NCBI GenBank assembly: GCA_012033205.1
Contig: JAAUSO010000008.1
Coordinates: forward strand, 22,578 to 86,577
Length of the DNA stretch: 64,000 bases
Direction of reading: 5' to 3'
From: Richelia sp. SL_2_1
GTDB lineage: Bacteria > Cyanobacteriota > Cyanobacteriia > Cyanobacteriales > Nostocaceae
The translations under genes and the position numbers were made by a program. The notes below the pieces were generated by a model. It was not told the origin of the DNA, searched no databases, and saw nothing but the letters and a program-made list of their open reading frames with translations. Position 1 is the stretch's first letter, and every line of letters starts with the position of its first letter. Below are positions 38,550 through 50,011 of the stretch, piece by piece.

Positions 38550-40348
38550 AATGCATCTTTTATCTTCTGCTGCAAAATAGATACAACTTCATTGATGGCT
38601 ATTTCGTAGGATTCGCTACTTTTACGCTCCACAACTTCAACTTTACCCTCGGCGATTGCTCTTCCGGTGACAATCCGATAAGGAATACCAATCAAATCGG
38701 CATCTTTAAATTTAGCTCCCGCACGCTCGCTTCTATCGTCTAAAACAGTTTCAATTCCGGCTTGATTTAATTCCGTATATAGTTTCTCCGCAACTTCTAC
38801 TTGTTGAGCATCTTTAATATTGGGAATTGTCACAATGGCATGATAAGGTGCAATCGCTACAGGCCAAATAATTCCATCTTTGTCATAGGATTGCTCTACA
38901 GCAGCTTGAGCCATTCGCGAAACTCCCACACCATAACAACCCATTTCTAAAGGTTTATCTTTACCTTGTTCGGTAGTAAAAGTTGCTCCCATGGCTTGGG
39001 AATATTTGCTACCCAATTGAAAAATATGTCCCACTTCGATACCGCGAGCCGATTTTAAGGTTTGCTCTGGATTGTGACAAGCGCGATCGCCAATTCTTGC
39101 TATACGTATATCTACTACTGTCTCTGGTAATTTAAATTGTTCTCCCCAGTTAGCGCCAACTACGTGATAACCGGATTCATTAGCACCAGTCACAAAGTTC
39201 TTTAAATCCACAGCAGTTTTATCTAGCAAACGTAGAAACTTGGGATGAATCTCTTTTGAAGATTTAATATAATCATCACCAATATCCGGTGCAATATAAC
39301 CCAAAGGTAAAGCTTTCGCCGTCCATTTTTCCTGAGCTTCCGGATTTGGTACCTCTAAAGCGATAATAGTATTTGCTTTGTAAGTTGAAGCTAGTTTAGT
39401 TAATTCGTTATATAACTTAACTTCATTCACATCTTGGTCGCCTCGGATATTTACCAAAACCAATACAGTTGTACCGTTATCATAAACTACTTGATAAAGG
39501 ACATTTTTGACAACTTGAGTCGGAGAACAATCGAGGATTTTGCAAAGCTTCTCAATAGTCTCAGTATTGGGAGTTTCTCGTTTTTCGTAAATTGTGAAAT
39601 TAGAAGTTACTGCATCATCCGGTAAAGAAACCGCTTTTTCCACATTAGCAGCATAGATTCCGTCATCGGTATAGAGGACTTGATCTTCCCCAGCTTCAGC
39701 TAATACCATGAATTCCGTAGAGCCAGCACCACCAATTGCCCCAGAATCCGCTTCCACAGCACGAAATTGTAAACCACAACGCCGCAACATATTACTGTAA
39801 GCAGAGTACATATCTTGATAAGTTTTTTTCAAGCTTTCTTCCGAGGCATGGAAAGAATAACCGTCCTTCATGATAAATTCTCTACCGCGCATTAAACCGA
39901 AACGGGGACGAATTTCATCGCGGAATTTAGTTTGAATTTGGTAGAGATGAACTGGTAACTGACGGTAAGAGCGAATCGTATCCCGTGCAATAGTGGTAAT
40001 AACTTCCTCATGAGTGGGGCCTAAAGCCAAATTTTGTTCGCGACGGTCAACAAGAGAAAACATGATACCCTCAGCCTTAGTATAAGTATCCCAACGTCCC
40101 GATTCCTTCCATAACTCCGCAGGTTGTAATTGAGGCAAAAGACATTCCATTGCACCAGTAGCATTCATTTCCTCACGAACAATTTGGGAAATCTTTTGCA
40201 AAACCCGCCACATCAAAGGTAAATAAGCATATATACCGCTACCGATGCGACGAATATAACCAGCGCGAACCAGTAACTTATGGCTGGGAATTTCAGCATC
40301 AGCTGGATCATCCCTGAGTGTAACGAATAACATTTGTGACAGTCGCAT
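38546..40348 (-). CDS. proS: prolyl-tRNA synthetase
   Basis: A class II aminoacyl-tRNA synthetase of 600 residues, the bacterial ProS type. Motif 1-2 region includes [24 protein letters not shown] and [12 protein letters not shown], then [30 protein letters not shown] YbaK-like editing insertion covers about residues 240-390. Motif 3 is [18 protein letters not shown]. The anticodon-binding domain ends the protein ([26 protein letters not shown]). A small ORF overlaps its stop. Confidence 0.97.
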   Translation of the reverse strand: MRLSQMLFVTLRDDPADAEIPSHKLLVRAGYIRRIGSGIYAYLPLMWRVLQKISQIVREEMNATGAMECLLPQLQPAELWKESGRWDTYTKAEGIMFSLVDRREQNLALGPTHEEVITTIARDTIRSYRQLPVHLYQIQTKFRDEIRPRFGLMRGREFIMKDGYSFHASEESLKKTYQDMYSAYSNMLRRCGLQFRAVEADSGAIGGAGSTEFMVLAEAGEDQVLYTDDGIYAANVEKAVSLPDDAVTSNFTIYEKRETPNTETIEKLCKILDCSPTQVVKNVLYQVVYDNGTTVLVLVNIRGDQDVNEVKLYNELTKLASTYKANTIIALEVPNPEAQEKWTAKALPLGYIAPDIGDDYIKSSKEIHPKFLRLLDKTAVDLKNFVTGANESGYHVVGANWGEQFKLPETVVDIRIARIGDRACHNPEQTLKSARGIEVGHIFQLGSKYSQAMGATFTTEQGKDKPLEMGCYGVGVSRMAQAAVEQSYDKDGIIWPVAIAPYHAIVTIPNIKDAQQVEVAEKLYTELNQAGIETVLDDRSERAGAKFKDADLIGIPYRIVTGRAIAEGKVEVVERKSSESYEIAINEVVSILQQKIKDAL

Positions 40349-40683
40349 TGTGTCTCCCCTTTACGGATTTAATAAAATTAATAATTTGTATTTGATATAC
40401 TCAGCAAATATACTCAGGAAAGAGCTTTCTTGTAAACCTAAGTGTTAAGCTGTTCCAAATAGAATTTGGACGGGTTTACCCATCTCCAAAAAATCAATTG
40501 CGAATTGATTCTATTAACAGTTACAAACCCTCCCTTCGGGAGGGGGTTTGGGGGACGCAGCCGTCCCCCAATCGGGGGTTTGGGGGAGAATCCCCCAATC
40601 TCTTGGGTTTTTTTCAACACGATGAATTTATGATTGACAAATTAATAAGCAGACAAATTTTACTAAACCGTATTTAATTCTAA
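40349..40683. other. 335-bp divergent spacer with strong GC-rich hairpins
   Basis: At about 40525-40548, AAACCCTCCC-TTCG-GGAGGGGGTTT forms a very stable hairpin with a UUCG loop. CCCCCAA/TTGGGGG-type repeats follow to about 40600. This GC-rich dispersed element contrasts with the AT-rich surroundings. The track ORF 40438-40620 is made by this repeat. Confidence 0.7.
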
Positions 40684-42117
40684 ATGTTTTCATTTATCAA
40701 AAAAATACAAAACAAGGAGAAAATTACATTGTCCCTCAGTATTAATCAAGCACAACCACCTCTAGAATTTATTCCTCCAGCGTTTAACCCGTCTGTTTTA
40801 AGAATTACCCAGTTGTTATTACCAGCTTGGATCAAATCCCTAACCATCATTAATCAAATTGAAGCAGAAAACGTCAAAACTTTAGTTAAATTAATCGATG
40901 AATTTCAACAAAAAAAGATTCGTTTTTTAATTGCATTCCGTCATCCTCAAACAGAAGATCCTTTTGCACTAGCTTACTTGTTTTCTCATATCGTACCGAA
41001 AATAGCGCGACAAGAAGGAATTAAGCTCAAGTATCCCGTTCACACCCATTTTATTTATGATCGAGGAATTCCCCTCTGGGCTGGTTCCTATGTTGGTTGG
41101 TTTTTCTCGCGTATGGGTGGTACCCCGATATATCGAGGAAAAGCCGATTGGACGGGATTAAAGTCGGCAAGGAATTTGTTTGCTAACGGACATTTCCCCA
41201 TTGCTGCGGCTCCGGAAGGAGCTACAAATGGACTGAGCGAGATAATCAGTCCTTTGGAACCGGGAATCGCACAATTAGGCTTTTGGTGTGCGGAAGATTT
41301 GTACAAAGCCGGACGCAGTGAACAGGTTTTTATTTTACCAGTTGGGATTAAATATAGTTATACTAATCCGCCGTGGGAGTCAATAGATAAATTATTAAGT
41401 GAATTAGAAGCAGCAAGTGGTTTATCTGTAGATAAAAATGGATTTGATGCAGCTTTACCACAAGAAATACTTTATCCAAGGTTGATTGGTTTAGCAGTAC
41501 ATTTATTGTCGATTATGGAAGATTTTTACAAACGTTTTTACCATCATTCACCAGAATTAAATATACCAGAACCCGAAACCAGCGACGGGAATGAAACTAT
41601 CAAGTTACGGTTAAAAGGATTATTAAATAGTGCTTTAAAAGTTTCCGAAGATTACTTTGATTTACAGCCCAAAGGGAATTTTAATGACCGCTGTAGGAGA
41701 GTAGAACAAGCAGGTTGGAATTATATTTTTCGAGAAGATTTAAAGGATGTTAAAACATTATCTATTATCGAAAAAAGATTAGCTGATAGAGTTGCCGAAG
41801 AAGCGAATTTAAGAATGTGGCATATGCGTTTGGTGGAAAATTTTGTTGCAGTGACGGGTAAATATGTCAGAGAAAAACCCACAGCAGAAAGGTTTGCGGA
41901 AACAACTTTACTTATATGGGATATGGTAACTCGAATTAAAGGTAATAATCCTTTTAAGCGTCCGAAGTTGGGTAAACAAACAGCGAAAATCACTATCGGG
42001 GAACCGCTATCAATTTCTGACAGGTTTGAGGATTATCAAGCTAGTCGTAAGAATGCCAGAATTGTGGTTGGGGATTTTACCAGGGATTTGCAAACAGCGA
42101 TGGAAGGGTTGGTGTGA
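40684..42117 (+). CDS. 1-acylglycerol-3-phosphate acyltransferase-like protein
   Basis: A 477-residue protein with a PlsC-type acyltransferase core. Motif I is FRHPQTEDPF (the HxxxxD catalytic pair) near residue 81. A motif III-like block AAAPEGATNGLSE is near residue 178, with GGTPIYRGKADWTG before it. The C-terminal 250 residues are helical and specific to a cyanobacterial subfamily. It probably acylates a lipid or glycolipid precursor at the membrane; the precise acceptor is unknown. No classic transmembrane anchor is evident. Confidence 0.82.
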   Translation: MFSFIKKIQNKEKITLSLSINQAQPPLEFIPPAFNPSVLRITQLLLPAWIKSLTIINQIEAENVKTLVKLIDEFQQKKIRFLIAFRHPQTEDPFALAYLFSHIVPKIARQEGIKLKYPVHTHFIYDRGIPLWAGSYVGWFFSRMGGTPIYRGKADWTGLKSARNLFANGHFPIAAAPEGATNGLSEIISPLEPGIAQLGFWCAEDLYKAGRSEQVFILPVGIKYSYTNPPWESIDKLLSELEAASGLSVDKNGFDAALPQEILYPRLIGLAVHLLSIMEDFYKRFYHHSPELNIPEPETSDGNETIKLRLKGLLNSALKVSEDYFDLQPKGNFNDRCRRVEQAGWNYIFREDLKDVKTLSIIEKRLADRVAEEANLRMWHMRLVENFVAVTGKYVREKPTAERFAETTLLIWDMVTRIKGNNPFKRPKLGKQTAKITIGEPLSISDRFEDYQASRKNARIVVGDFTRDLQTAMEGLV

Positions 42118-42274
42118 GGAAGGAGGTAGTTTTTTTAACGCAAAGGTACGCGGAGGTTAGCGCGGAGGTTCGCTGAGGTATTAGTTATGTTTGTACTAGT
42201 TTGCCCAAAAATTTTAAAACCCAGCTTTTTGACACGAGATTTAAATTATCAAAAAAGCGCGATCCCGATTATCC

Positions 42275-43398
42275 TTACATCTTGGTATTCGGACGCATCA
42301 ACCATATATTCTCTTCGTTTTTCTCGATTAAATCTTCAACGCTTTCTTGCAGAATTATCGCTTGTTCGTATCTAGCTTGTGCGAAAGATACTGTACCCAA
42401 GGTTTGATAATCGCTTTTCACAACAACACGAGTATGTCCACCGTCTTGAACTCCAGTACCTTGATGGTCTACCATCAAAAAATCACCGGGTTTAATAGTC
42501 GCAAATAATTGATGAATTCTTTTCCTAGCTTCGGTTTGTGATAAGGAAATTACCGGAACTTCGGCGATTAATTCAAAACGCACCGGGTTAGCTTGCCTGA
42601 GAGCATATTTATCTGTCCATTTATACCACTGGTTAGCGTTGGGATATTCACCTTTACCGTCGTTGGTATTATCTTTGTAATAGGGAGGTTCGTAACCACC
42701 TTTACGCAATACGTTACCGCCGAATAGGTTGCATTTCCAGCGGTTAACCAAGTAATTAAATTTGACATCGGTAGGAACGTTATGTTTGGGGTCGTTATTG
42801 ATCCAAGGTTGGGGAACGCCGTAATATAATGCAATATCTCCAGTACAAAGTGCGATCGCAGCATTAACTATGTCTTGAGGTGTGGCAATGATGCTTCCGG
42901 GTACGTTGGTTTTACGAAGGGCTTTATCTAATAGTTTGGCAGTATTTGCGTCAACTTTTCCAGTTACAGGAAGCAAGTTATTTTGCTGAAATACAATCAC
43001 CGCTTTGGTTGTTTCGTCACCGTAAATTCCGTCTGCTCCATATTCGGATAGCATATAACCTAATACGTGAGTGCGGCTTGCTAAAGCAATCAAACCACGT
43101 TGAATATTGCGAACTGATGGATGATTACGTCCGGAATCTGGTATGATTATTTGCCCATTGAGTAAAGCAGTATCATCCGCAAGATTAACTATGGGTTGTG
43201 CAACTTTGACGCTACTACCAAATCTGCGTAATAACTTATTTAACCAGCTTCTAGAGTATCTGCAAAGTTTGTCGCGATGATTTCCGCTTCTTTTAAGGTT
43301 GTTTGTCTGCTCTGAATGTTATTTTCTAAGTTAACTAATTCCGCAGCGGTAAATCGAGCATCTTTAATAAAATTTTTGACGTTAATTGATATAGGCAT
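42275..43398 (-). CDS. peptidoglycan-binding domain protein, frame interrupted
   Basis: The track ORF begins inside the gene. Upstream in another frame lies MPISINVKNFIKDARFTAAE and a helical segment ending ATNFADTLE. Restoring one A in CTAGAAGCTGG near 43249 joins it to SWLNKLLRRFGSSVKVAQP and the rest, about 374 residues in total. A PG_binding_1 domain is near residues 105-150 (YGADGIYGDETTKAVIVFQQ). The C-terminal domain has KPGDFLMVDHQGTGVQDGGHTRVVV, a Cys-free fold resembling amidase-type or NlpC-like ends. No signal peptide is seen. It is divergent from the next gene. Confidence 0.75.
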
Positions 43399-43595
43399 AG
43401 TTAGAGTACTCCGAAAATATGATTACTTGTATGTTTATAGAAGTTCTGTGTGGTTGTGACTACAGCTATCGTTTGATCGATTTCGGAGTTTTTACGCAGA
43501 AATTTTTTTTGATTACCCATACTATTTTCTGTATTCAGTATCTAAACAACTGTAGTCATCGTCAGTAATTTGACAATCGGAGATTTACACAATAG

Positions 43596-45011
43596 ATGAA
43601 ACTGAAAAACATTACCTACTTACTAAGTAGAGAACAAGTAAAAACCGACAAAGAATTAATTCGAGAAATTCAAATTCATCTTAAAAGCTTAGGTTTATAT
43701 CCTGGTGGTAAATTAATAGATGGTGATTACGGACCGATGACTGAAAATGCTATTAGACAGTTCTGTCAGGCTGTAGAATTACCGTTACTCCGCTTTGATG
43801 AAAATTTTGCTCAAAGGTTATTGATTACCAAGCAATTGCCTTTTATCTTAGAAACAGCGAATAATCGAGAATGGGTTTTTCGACAATTACTTACTTTAGG
43901 TCAAAAAACTCGACTTTCAGGTGATGATATTGCAGCATTTATACATCGAGATATTAAAAATTCAACCTATATTAACGAAATTAAAGAATACGAGCATCGT
44001 TTAGCCATTAAATACGAAAACTTGGCAAATTCAGGATACAGCAATTATCCACAACGAGGAACAGTTCCCACTATTGAAAATCAAAAATTAAGTTTTCTGA
44101 ATTCTGAGATTACAGAAGCTTGTGTTTGTCTTGGTAATTTTGATAATGGACAAATTCAAACACGCTGGTTGGGAAAAAATGCTTTATTCAAACGTCAATT
44201 ATGGAGCGCAACCAAAATTATTCCGATTTTGAATGTAGCTTGCGAAGCGAATTCTAAGTTGGCGATGCTGAATATTGAAAATTGTTATTTTAATCATCAA
44301 AATAATCAGTTTTTAGATATTATCTTAGATATTATTAGTTATCGCAATAAACTAGCCAGTTCCAATTCCGCAGCAGCAATGTTAAAGCTGTTTCAAACAC
44401 CATTAGGTTTGGAAAAATGGCTGAAGAATATTACGGGTAATCAACAGCTAGATTTTCGTAGTGGATACGGTGAACCACCTTTTATTACTCAACCATCTTT
44501 AGTTGATAAATTAACAGGAAAGCAACTCTTAAACGCTGCTACCACAACTTTAGAAGTAGATAAAAATTATCTTTCTACATACGATTTAACTAGATTAATA
44601 TCTATGCTGGGATGGCATTTACATATTAATCAATCAGCCCGCTTACCGGGAGCGCAATGGCACAGCCTTAAAGGTATAATTCATGCAATGGGATACGATA
44701 AAGCCCGCTATGCAGAAGTAGCTTTAGAAACTTTAGGTTTAGAAAAAACTATTAGCGCTCCCGTGATTATTTCTAAACTAGGTTATGGGTATAGCAGCAG
44801 TAGAAATACATTTGAAATTACTTATACAGCCTTCGTACAGTTTATTGATGAGCGTTTCAAATCTAGCAGTCAATTGGGTAAATTAAGAACATTTGCAATG
44901 ACAATTCGAGGAGTTACAAATCCCGGTAACGGTAAATGGGCTGAACTTGATGCAAGAATTGCTGCTGATGTGACCGAAATTATTCGTAGAGTAGTGACGG
45001 AGGAAATTTAA
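43596..45011 (+). CDS. peptidoglycan-binding domain protein of unknown function
   Basis: A 471-residue protein. Residues 15-70 form a PG_binding_1-like domain (EIQIHLKSLGLYPGGKLIDGDYGPMTENAIRQFCQ). The remaining 400 residues are not recognised; they contain SGYGEPPFITQPSLVDKL, MLGWHLHINQSARLPGAQWHSLKG and a helical C-terminus. There is no signal peptide. It shares the domain and the neighbourhood with the divergent gene at 42275, so the two may act together, perhaps in wall remodelling or as an exported effector. Confidence 0.7.
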   Translation: MKLKNITYLLSREQVKTDKELIREIQIHLKSLGLYPGGKLIDGDYGPMTENAIRQFCQAVELPLLRFDENFAQRLLITKQLPFILETANNREWVFRQLLTLGQKTRLSGDDIAAFIHRDIKNSTYINEIKEYEHRLAIKYENLANSGYSNYPQRGTVPTIENQKLSFLNSEITEACVCLGNFDNGQIQTRWLGKNALFKRQLWSATKIIPILNVACEANSKLAMLNIENCYFNHQNNQFLDIILDIISYRNKLASSNSAAAMLKLFQTPLGLEKWLKNITGNQQLDFRSGYGEPPFITQPSLVDKLTGKQLLNAATTTLEVDKNYLSTYDLTRLISMLGWHLHINQSARLPGAQWHSLKGIIHAMGYDKARYAEVALETLGLEKTISAPVIISKLGYGYSSSRNTFEITYTAFVQFIDERFKSSSQLGKLRTFAMTIRGVTNPGNGKWAELDARIAADVTEIIRRVVTEEI

Positions 45012-45249
45012 TGCCGAAGTTGCCAAACTTCTAACTAAGGTATAGATTATACTCCATTGAGAGATTTACTCAAATGTCTAATTAATGAAAGCACAGGTAC
45101 TTATTACAACGAGTAGTAACGTGGTAGCAAAATCCTGGTTGAAAATGTCGAGGAGAACGGAACATATTTCTTTTTGCCTATATTAGTGGTCGTCTATAAT
45201 AAATAGAATCCAAATAAATATATTACAGAAAGAATTATTTTAATAATTT

Positions 45250-45831
45250 ATGACTATGACTCAAACCACAACAAAAAGTTTATATTCATTTGAAGAGTAC
45301 CTTACCTATGATGATGGTACAGATAATCGTTACGAACTTATTAATGGAACACTTGAAACGAAAATAATCACAACTTTCAGACATATTTTAATTACTGATT
45401 TAATCGAACAAAATTTCAAAGCACAAATTAAAAAGCTCAAGTTACCTTGGATGTGTTTTCGAGAAGCAGGAATTAGAACCGGGTGGAGAAAATCACGATT
45501 ATCTGATGTTTATGTTGTGACATCGGAACAAGTAATGGAATTTTTAGATCAGTCTGCTGTATGTCAATCTCCACCTTTACTAGTTGTAGAAGTTGTGAGT
45601 CCCGAATCAGTAAAGCGGGATTATCGTTATAAACGTTCGGAATATGCGGCTTTAGAAATACCTGAATATTGGATTGTAGACCCTATTGAATCAAAAGTCA
45701 CGGTTTTATTGCTTGAAGAAGGTTTATACGAAGATACAGAATTTATTAGTAATCAAACAATAGTTTCTCGGACTTTTTCCGAATTAGATTTAACCGTAGA
45801 ACAAGTGTTAGCTGCGGGAAATATCAATTAA
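45250..45831 (+). CDS. Uma2 family (DUF820) predicted endonuclease
   Basis: A 193-residue Uma2 protein. The N-terminus reads LYSFEEYLTYDDGTDNRYELINGTL. The nuclease core acidic residues are in LSDVYVV and LLVVEVVSPESVKRDYRYKRSEYAAL, with the lysine-tyrosine pair, and IPEYWIVDP follows. The role is unknown. The 3' end overlaps the MFS gene by 8 bp in convergent orientation. Confidence 0.93.
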   Translation: MTMTQTTTKSLYSFEEYLTYDDGTDNRYELINGTLETKIITTFRHILITDLIEQNFKAQIKKLKLPWMCFREAGIRTGWRKSRLSDVYVVTSEQVMEFLDQSAVCQSPPLLVVEVVSPESVKRDYRYKRSEYAALEIPEYWIVDPIESKVTVLLLEEGLYEDTEFISNQTIVSRTFSELDLTVEQVLAAGNIN

Positions 45832-47022
45832 ATATGCGAACATTTCGATTAAAAATTATAATTATAAAGACGCTCAGTAAACTCACCGCAGCGCTGATTG
45901 TAAACATAAATGTATATCCGGTAGAAGTGGTAATTTTACCGCTAAGTATAGAAGCAGCAATTCCACCGATATATACTACAGAAACTTGTAATGTATAATC
46001 AGTAGCGGCTGTATCGCGATCGCATTTATCCATCATGGCACTAAGCAATGCGGTGTATGCCATACCTTGCAAGGCATTTACTGTTATCGTCACGGCGTAC
46101 AACACTGGTATATTACTGACACCATTTGCAGGTATTATATACAAAAGTGTGGCAATACTTGCCGCGAAACCAAATAAAATTAAGCAACGTATCCTTCCTA
46201 GTTTAGTAATTAAAACTCCCGCAATTAAAGCGCTGAAAATCCGAGCGCTGTAGCTGACAATTCCTAACATCAAACCGATATCTGACAGCGACAAACCTCT
46301 GTCAACAAAAAGTGGACGCAGCATTGTACCCGACATCATTTCTCCTCCCATGTACAATAAGAGGACTAAAAGCCACGGTAATATTTTGGGACGGGAAAGA
46401 AATTTAATAAAAGGTTGAAAATAAGATTTGAAAAACTAGATTTTTTGGGTTTGCAATTAAACTGTTCTTGATATAAAATTATTGGAATTAAAGTTAATAA
46501 CATTGTTAACGACATAATTATTAAACTGTATTTCCAACCGATGCGATCGAGTAAAATTAATACTCCGCCGCCGCCAATAATAGCCCCAAAAATATTACCT
46601 CCGGATTGAATTGCGTTACCAATTCCGCGTTCGTGGGGTTCTAATAAGTTTACCGCTAATGCATCGGTGGCTATATCTTGACTGGAAGAAAACAAAAAAG
46701 CGCAGAATATACAAACAATTAAAGTACTAAAATTTTCTTGAATATCAATAAATGCACATCCAAATGTTACAAATGCAAGTAGTAATTGAAAGCAAATAAT
46801 CCAGCCGCGATAATGTCCTAGTTTTGGTAAACTATAGCGGTCAATAAATGGCGACCAAAGGAATTTCAAGGCAGAAGGAAGAATCAAAAAACTCAAGAAA
46901 CCGATAGCATCCAGCGACATATTTTGCTGTCGCATAAAAACGGGTACGGTTTGAATAAAAAAGGTTGTAGGGATAAATTGAGCCGTGTAAAGTGCGGCTA
47001 GAAGGATTAGTTTAGATAGCAT
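45824..47022 (-). CDS. MFS transporter (siderophore RhtX/FptX-like), frame interrupted
   Basis: Two track ORFs are the halves of one 12-helix transporter. The N-half (TAQFIPTTFFIQTVPVFMRQQ) and the C-half (YMGGEMMSGTMLRPLFVDRG) join if one T is restored in the T5 run at 46431-46435. That gives SSFFKSYFQPFIKFLSRPK across the middle loop and about 399 residues. FSSSQDIATDALAVNLL resembles AmpG/RhtX-type MFS proteins. Its position just downstream of a TonB-dependent receptor suggests passage of a siderophore or its iron complex across the inner membrane. The assignment is by context and general resemblance. Confidence 0.78.
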
Positions 47023-47124
47023 ACAATCATACTATATAATTTAGTTAGATATGCTCGTAGTAAGAATTTTAATCCTTAAGTAAAAGGGCTGAAGTTCTTA
47101 CTACAAACAATAGATATTAAGTCT

Positions 47125-49565
47125 CTACAAAGTCGCTTTAAATTGGATTCCATATGTTACAGGGTCTCCAAATCCTGCGGTTCCATCTGGTACTGGGAAT
47201 AAGAAACCAGAAGTAATATAGCGAGTATCAAATAAGTTATTCGCATATAAATAAATACCATATTTCTCCCCTTCGTAACCAATGCGAGCATTTACCAGAA
47301 TGTAGGGTTTTTGCTTGATTTGATTCTCGTCATCAAAATAAGTCACACCATAACCGCTCAATCCTGCACGAGCAAATAAACCTCCTTTGCTGCGATATTG
47401 AGCCGCTAAATTGTAGGTAAATTGGGGAGAAAAAGGAACTTGATTATCACTTAAATCTACTCCAGTATCGGAATTAATGTAGTTTTTATATTCACTATCT
47501 ACATAACCAACTGATGCAATTAAGTCAAACCCTTTTGCGGGTTTTGCCTTCAATTCAAATTCAACTCCGGTAGCTTTTAAATCGATATTATTCACGCTAC
47601 CAAAAAATCCACTGTTGTCAAATTGCAATACTTGATAGTCATTCACATCATTATGAAATACTGCCAAATTAGCAATCAAACGATTATCCAACCAAGAAGA
47701 TTTTAAACCCGCTTCGTAACTCCAAGTTTTTTCTTCTCCAAATCGTAATTCGGCTTCACTATTAGCACGGTAATTTAATCCACCCGGTCTGTAACCTTTG
47801 GCAATTGTAGTATATGCCATTAAGTTGGGGTTGAGTTGATATTTCAAACCAAAACGAGGAATCAATTCATCATTGCTGACTTTTTCATCTTTAAATTCTG
47901 GACGTAATGAAGTTAAACTACCGTCAGCACCGATCGATTCATAAGTACTATCTGAAGATGCATCGCTCGTTTCGTAACGCAAACCAGCAAATACGGTTAA
48001 CGGTTCGATGGGTTTGTAATCCACCTGTCCAAATACCGCATAGGTGGTACGGGAATCGTCTCCAAAACGGCGAAATCGTCCGAATCCGGGGAAGTCGGTT
48101 TGAGCATCATCTACGTTAAAATCGCGAGATTCATAATAACCACCCAACAACCATTGCAAACGCTCCGCAGTTTCCGGAGATTGCAAGCGTAATTCCTGCG
48201 TCCATGTTGTTGAGTTAATATCATCAATAATTTGTAACGCTCCCGTGCTTCCAGGAACAACGTTTTCTTGACGGCTATAACGACGTGCTGTAATCGATGT
48301 TGCTCGAAAACCTGCTCCGTCATAACCCACTTTTAAAGCTTGCGTGTTTGTACTTAATTTATTAAATCCTTCAGTTTGTAAATTTACTACGAATGGGTCA
48401 TCGGGATTGATTTTGTTGTAGGTGGGGTTGCCGTCATCTGTAAAGCTGTTATAGCTATTAAAAGATACTTTCCAATCTTCTTTAGGTGTCCATAATAATT
48501 GCCCTCTTCCTGCAAATCTGGCTCTTTCGCCGATTTTGTCACCTGTAGCTAGATTTTCAATAAATCCATCTTGTCCCTTGTAAAATCCAGAGATTCGCAA
48601 CGCTAATTTATCATCAACTAAAGCATCGTTCAGAGAAAATTGCAATTCGCGGCTATTGTATTTGCCGTAACTCAAACCGAATGTAACTTCTGGTTCTAAA
48701 GTTGCTTGACTAGAAATAACGTTAACTACACCAGCTGAACTATTTTTACCATAAAGAGTACTTTGGGGACCACGTAAAACTTCTACCCGCTCTAAATCAT
48801 TTAAAGCTAAATCTAAAAAGCCGTTATAATCAACCGGAACATCATCGATATAAAAAGCTACGCTGTCTTGAGCGGTAAGAAAATTAGCGTTATTCAATCC
48901 CCGCATACTGTAGTTACTAAACTCAGTACCACCTCCAGATGTAGGAGCAAAGCGAAAGTTGGGGGTATAGTTAGCGATATCTTGAAAAGAATCGATTCGA
49001 GCATCAACGAGTTCCTGTTGAGGAATTACCGTAACGCTCAAAGGTACATCCTGTGCGTCTTCCGGTCTTTTTTGTGCAGTGACAGTAAGCTCGATATCTG
49101 CTTGAGCGGTATCCAAGCTGAAAATTAAACCGCGATCGCTATTTTTTATCCGTGCTACTGGCGGATTATTTACCCCCATAATTCGTAATTCTACCTGGTT
49201 ATCATTCAACTGCATAACCGTAACAGCAGCAATTCCTTCTACAGGATTATCTACTTGGAATTTACCGTCGGGTAAATTTAATCCTGCATTGGGAATATTG
49301 GCAATTAAAGTATTACCTACTGTTTTGATTGATGGTAATAGTTTCCCTTCGGAAGTTTCAAAAATAACTTCTAAACCAGCGTCAGTTTCTTGTAATTTCA
49401 CACCAGTTATTTGGATAATTGCAGAATTTGTATTTTCCTGTACTAATAAATCTTTAGCGCTGGTGTTGTTTAATTGAATTTCACTTATTTTATCTTCTGC
49501 AAAAGCTGGTTGAGATAGCGCTATAAAAAAATGCCTGCAATACTGAGGCTAAAAAACTGCTTCAA
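47125..49565 (-). CDS. AMIN-domain TonB-dependent outer-membrane receptor, frame interrupted in signal peptide
   Basis: Outer-membrane beta-barrel receptor for iron-siderophore or a similar ligand. An AMIN domain fills the first 110 residues. The plug starts at RPEDAQDVPLSVTVIPQQEL with RVEVLRGPQSTLYGKNSSAGVVNVIS, and the barrel ends in VTYGIQFKATL with hydrophobic terminal residues. The track ORF lacks the start. Upstream, TTG after GGAGGA begins MKQFFSLSIAGIF, and one extra T in the T7 run at 49525-49531 continues it as IALSQPAFAED, a complete signal peptide. The repaired length is about 813 residues. It is upstream of the MFS gene on the same strand. Confidence 0.88.
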
Positions 49566-50011
49566 TTGAAAGTATCCTCCCACACATTTAATTCCTAATC
49601 AATAATTCAAGGTAATATTATTTACTAAGTTGATTAAGTGTGTCAAACGACAGCTTGTCAAACAATTATTTAAAAACTTATACCTACTCCCATTCCGCTC
49701 TAAGATTTCCTATTAAAATTTTTCCCTCACTCCCTCCCTCAATTATTTAGGTAATTTTCTACCGGAAAAGGAGTATCTTGTTTGTTAGGTTACAAGTTAT
49801 ATATAATCCGGTGCTTTACTACCGCTGCTACACCTTCCATTGTCCACGCAGGTGGACTTTATCAAATACCCGCCCAGGCGGGTTTCGTCTGTGTCGCCGC
49901 GACTTATAGTCGCCGGGATTGAATTAATTCGGATTCCTATATAGGTTTTCCCACAAGACTAAAGACGTTGCAGTGCAACGTCTCTACATTGGTTATTCGT
50001 TTTTACTAAAA
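49566..50011. other. 446-bp spacer with dispersed palindromes
   Basis: It includes CCCGCC/GGCGGG near 49880, a CGCGACTTATAGTCGCCG palindrome near 49898-49915, and AGACGTTGCAGTGCAACGTCT near 49965-49985. All look like dispersed intergenic repeats. The receptor promoter should lie near 49600-49700; an iron-box-like AT-rich stretch is possible but not convincing. Confidence 0.6.

Noticed and set aside
40509-40605. Insertion-sequence remnant
   Set aside because: Only short hairpins are present; no transposase fragment or target duplication could be seen.
40438-40620. 60-codon Pro/Gly-rich minus-strand ORF
   Set aside because: It is a translation of the GC-rich hairpin repeats.
42187-42407. Two plus-strand ORFs at the 3' end of the peptidoglycan-binding gene
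   Set aside because: They are antisense shadows without domains.
46366-47022. Two separate short MFS proteins (45824-46357 and 46366-47022)
   Set aside because: Adding one base joins them into a normal 12-helix transporter, so they are one gene.
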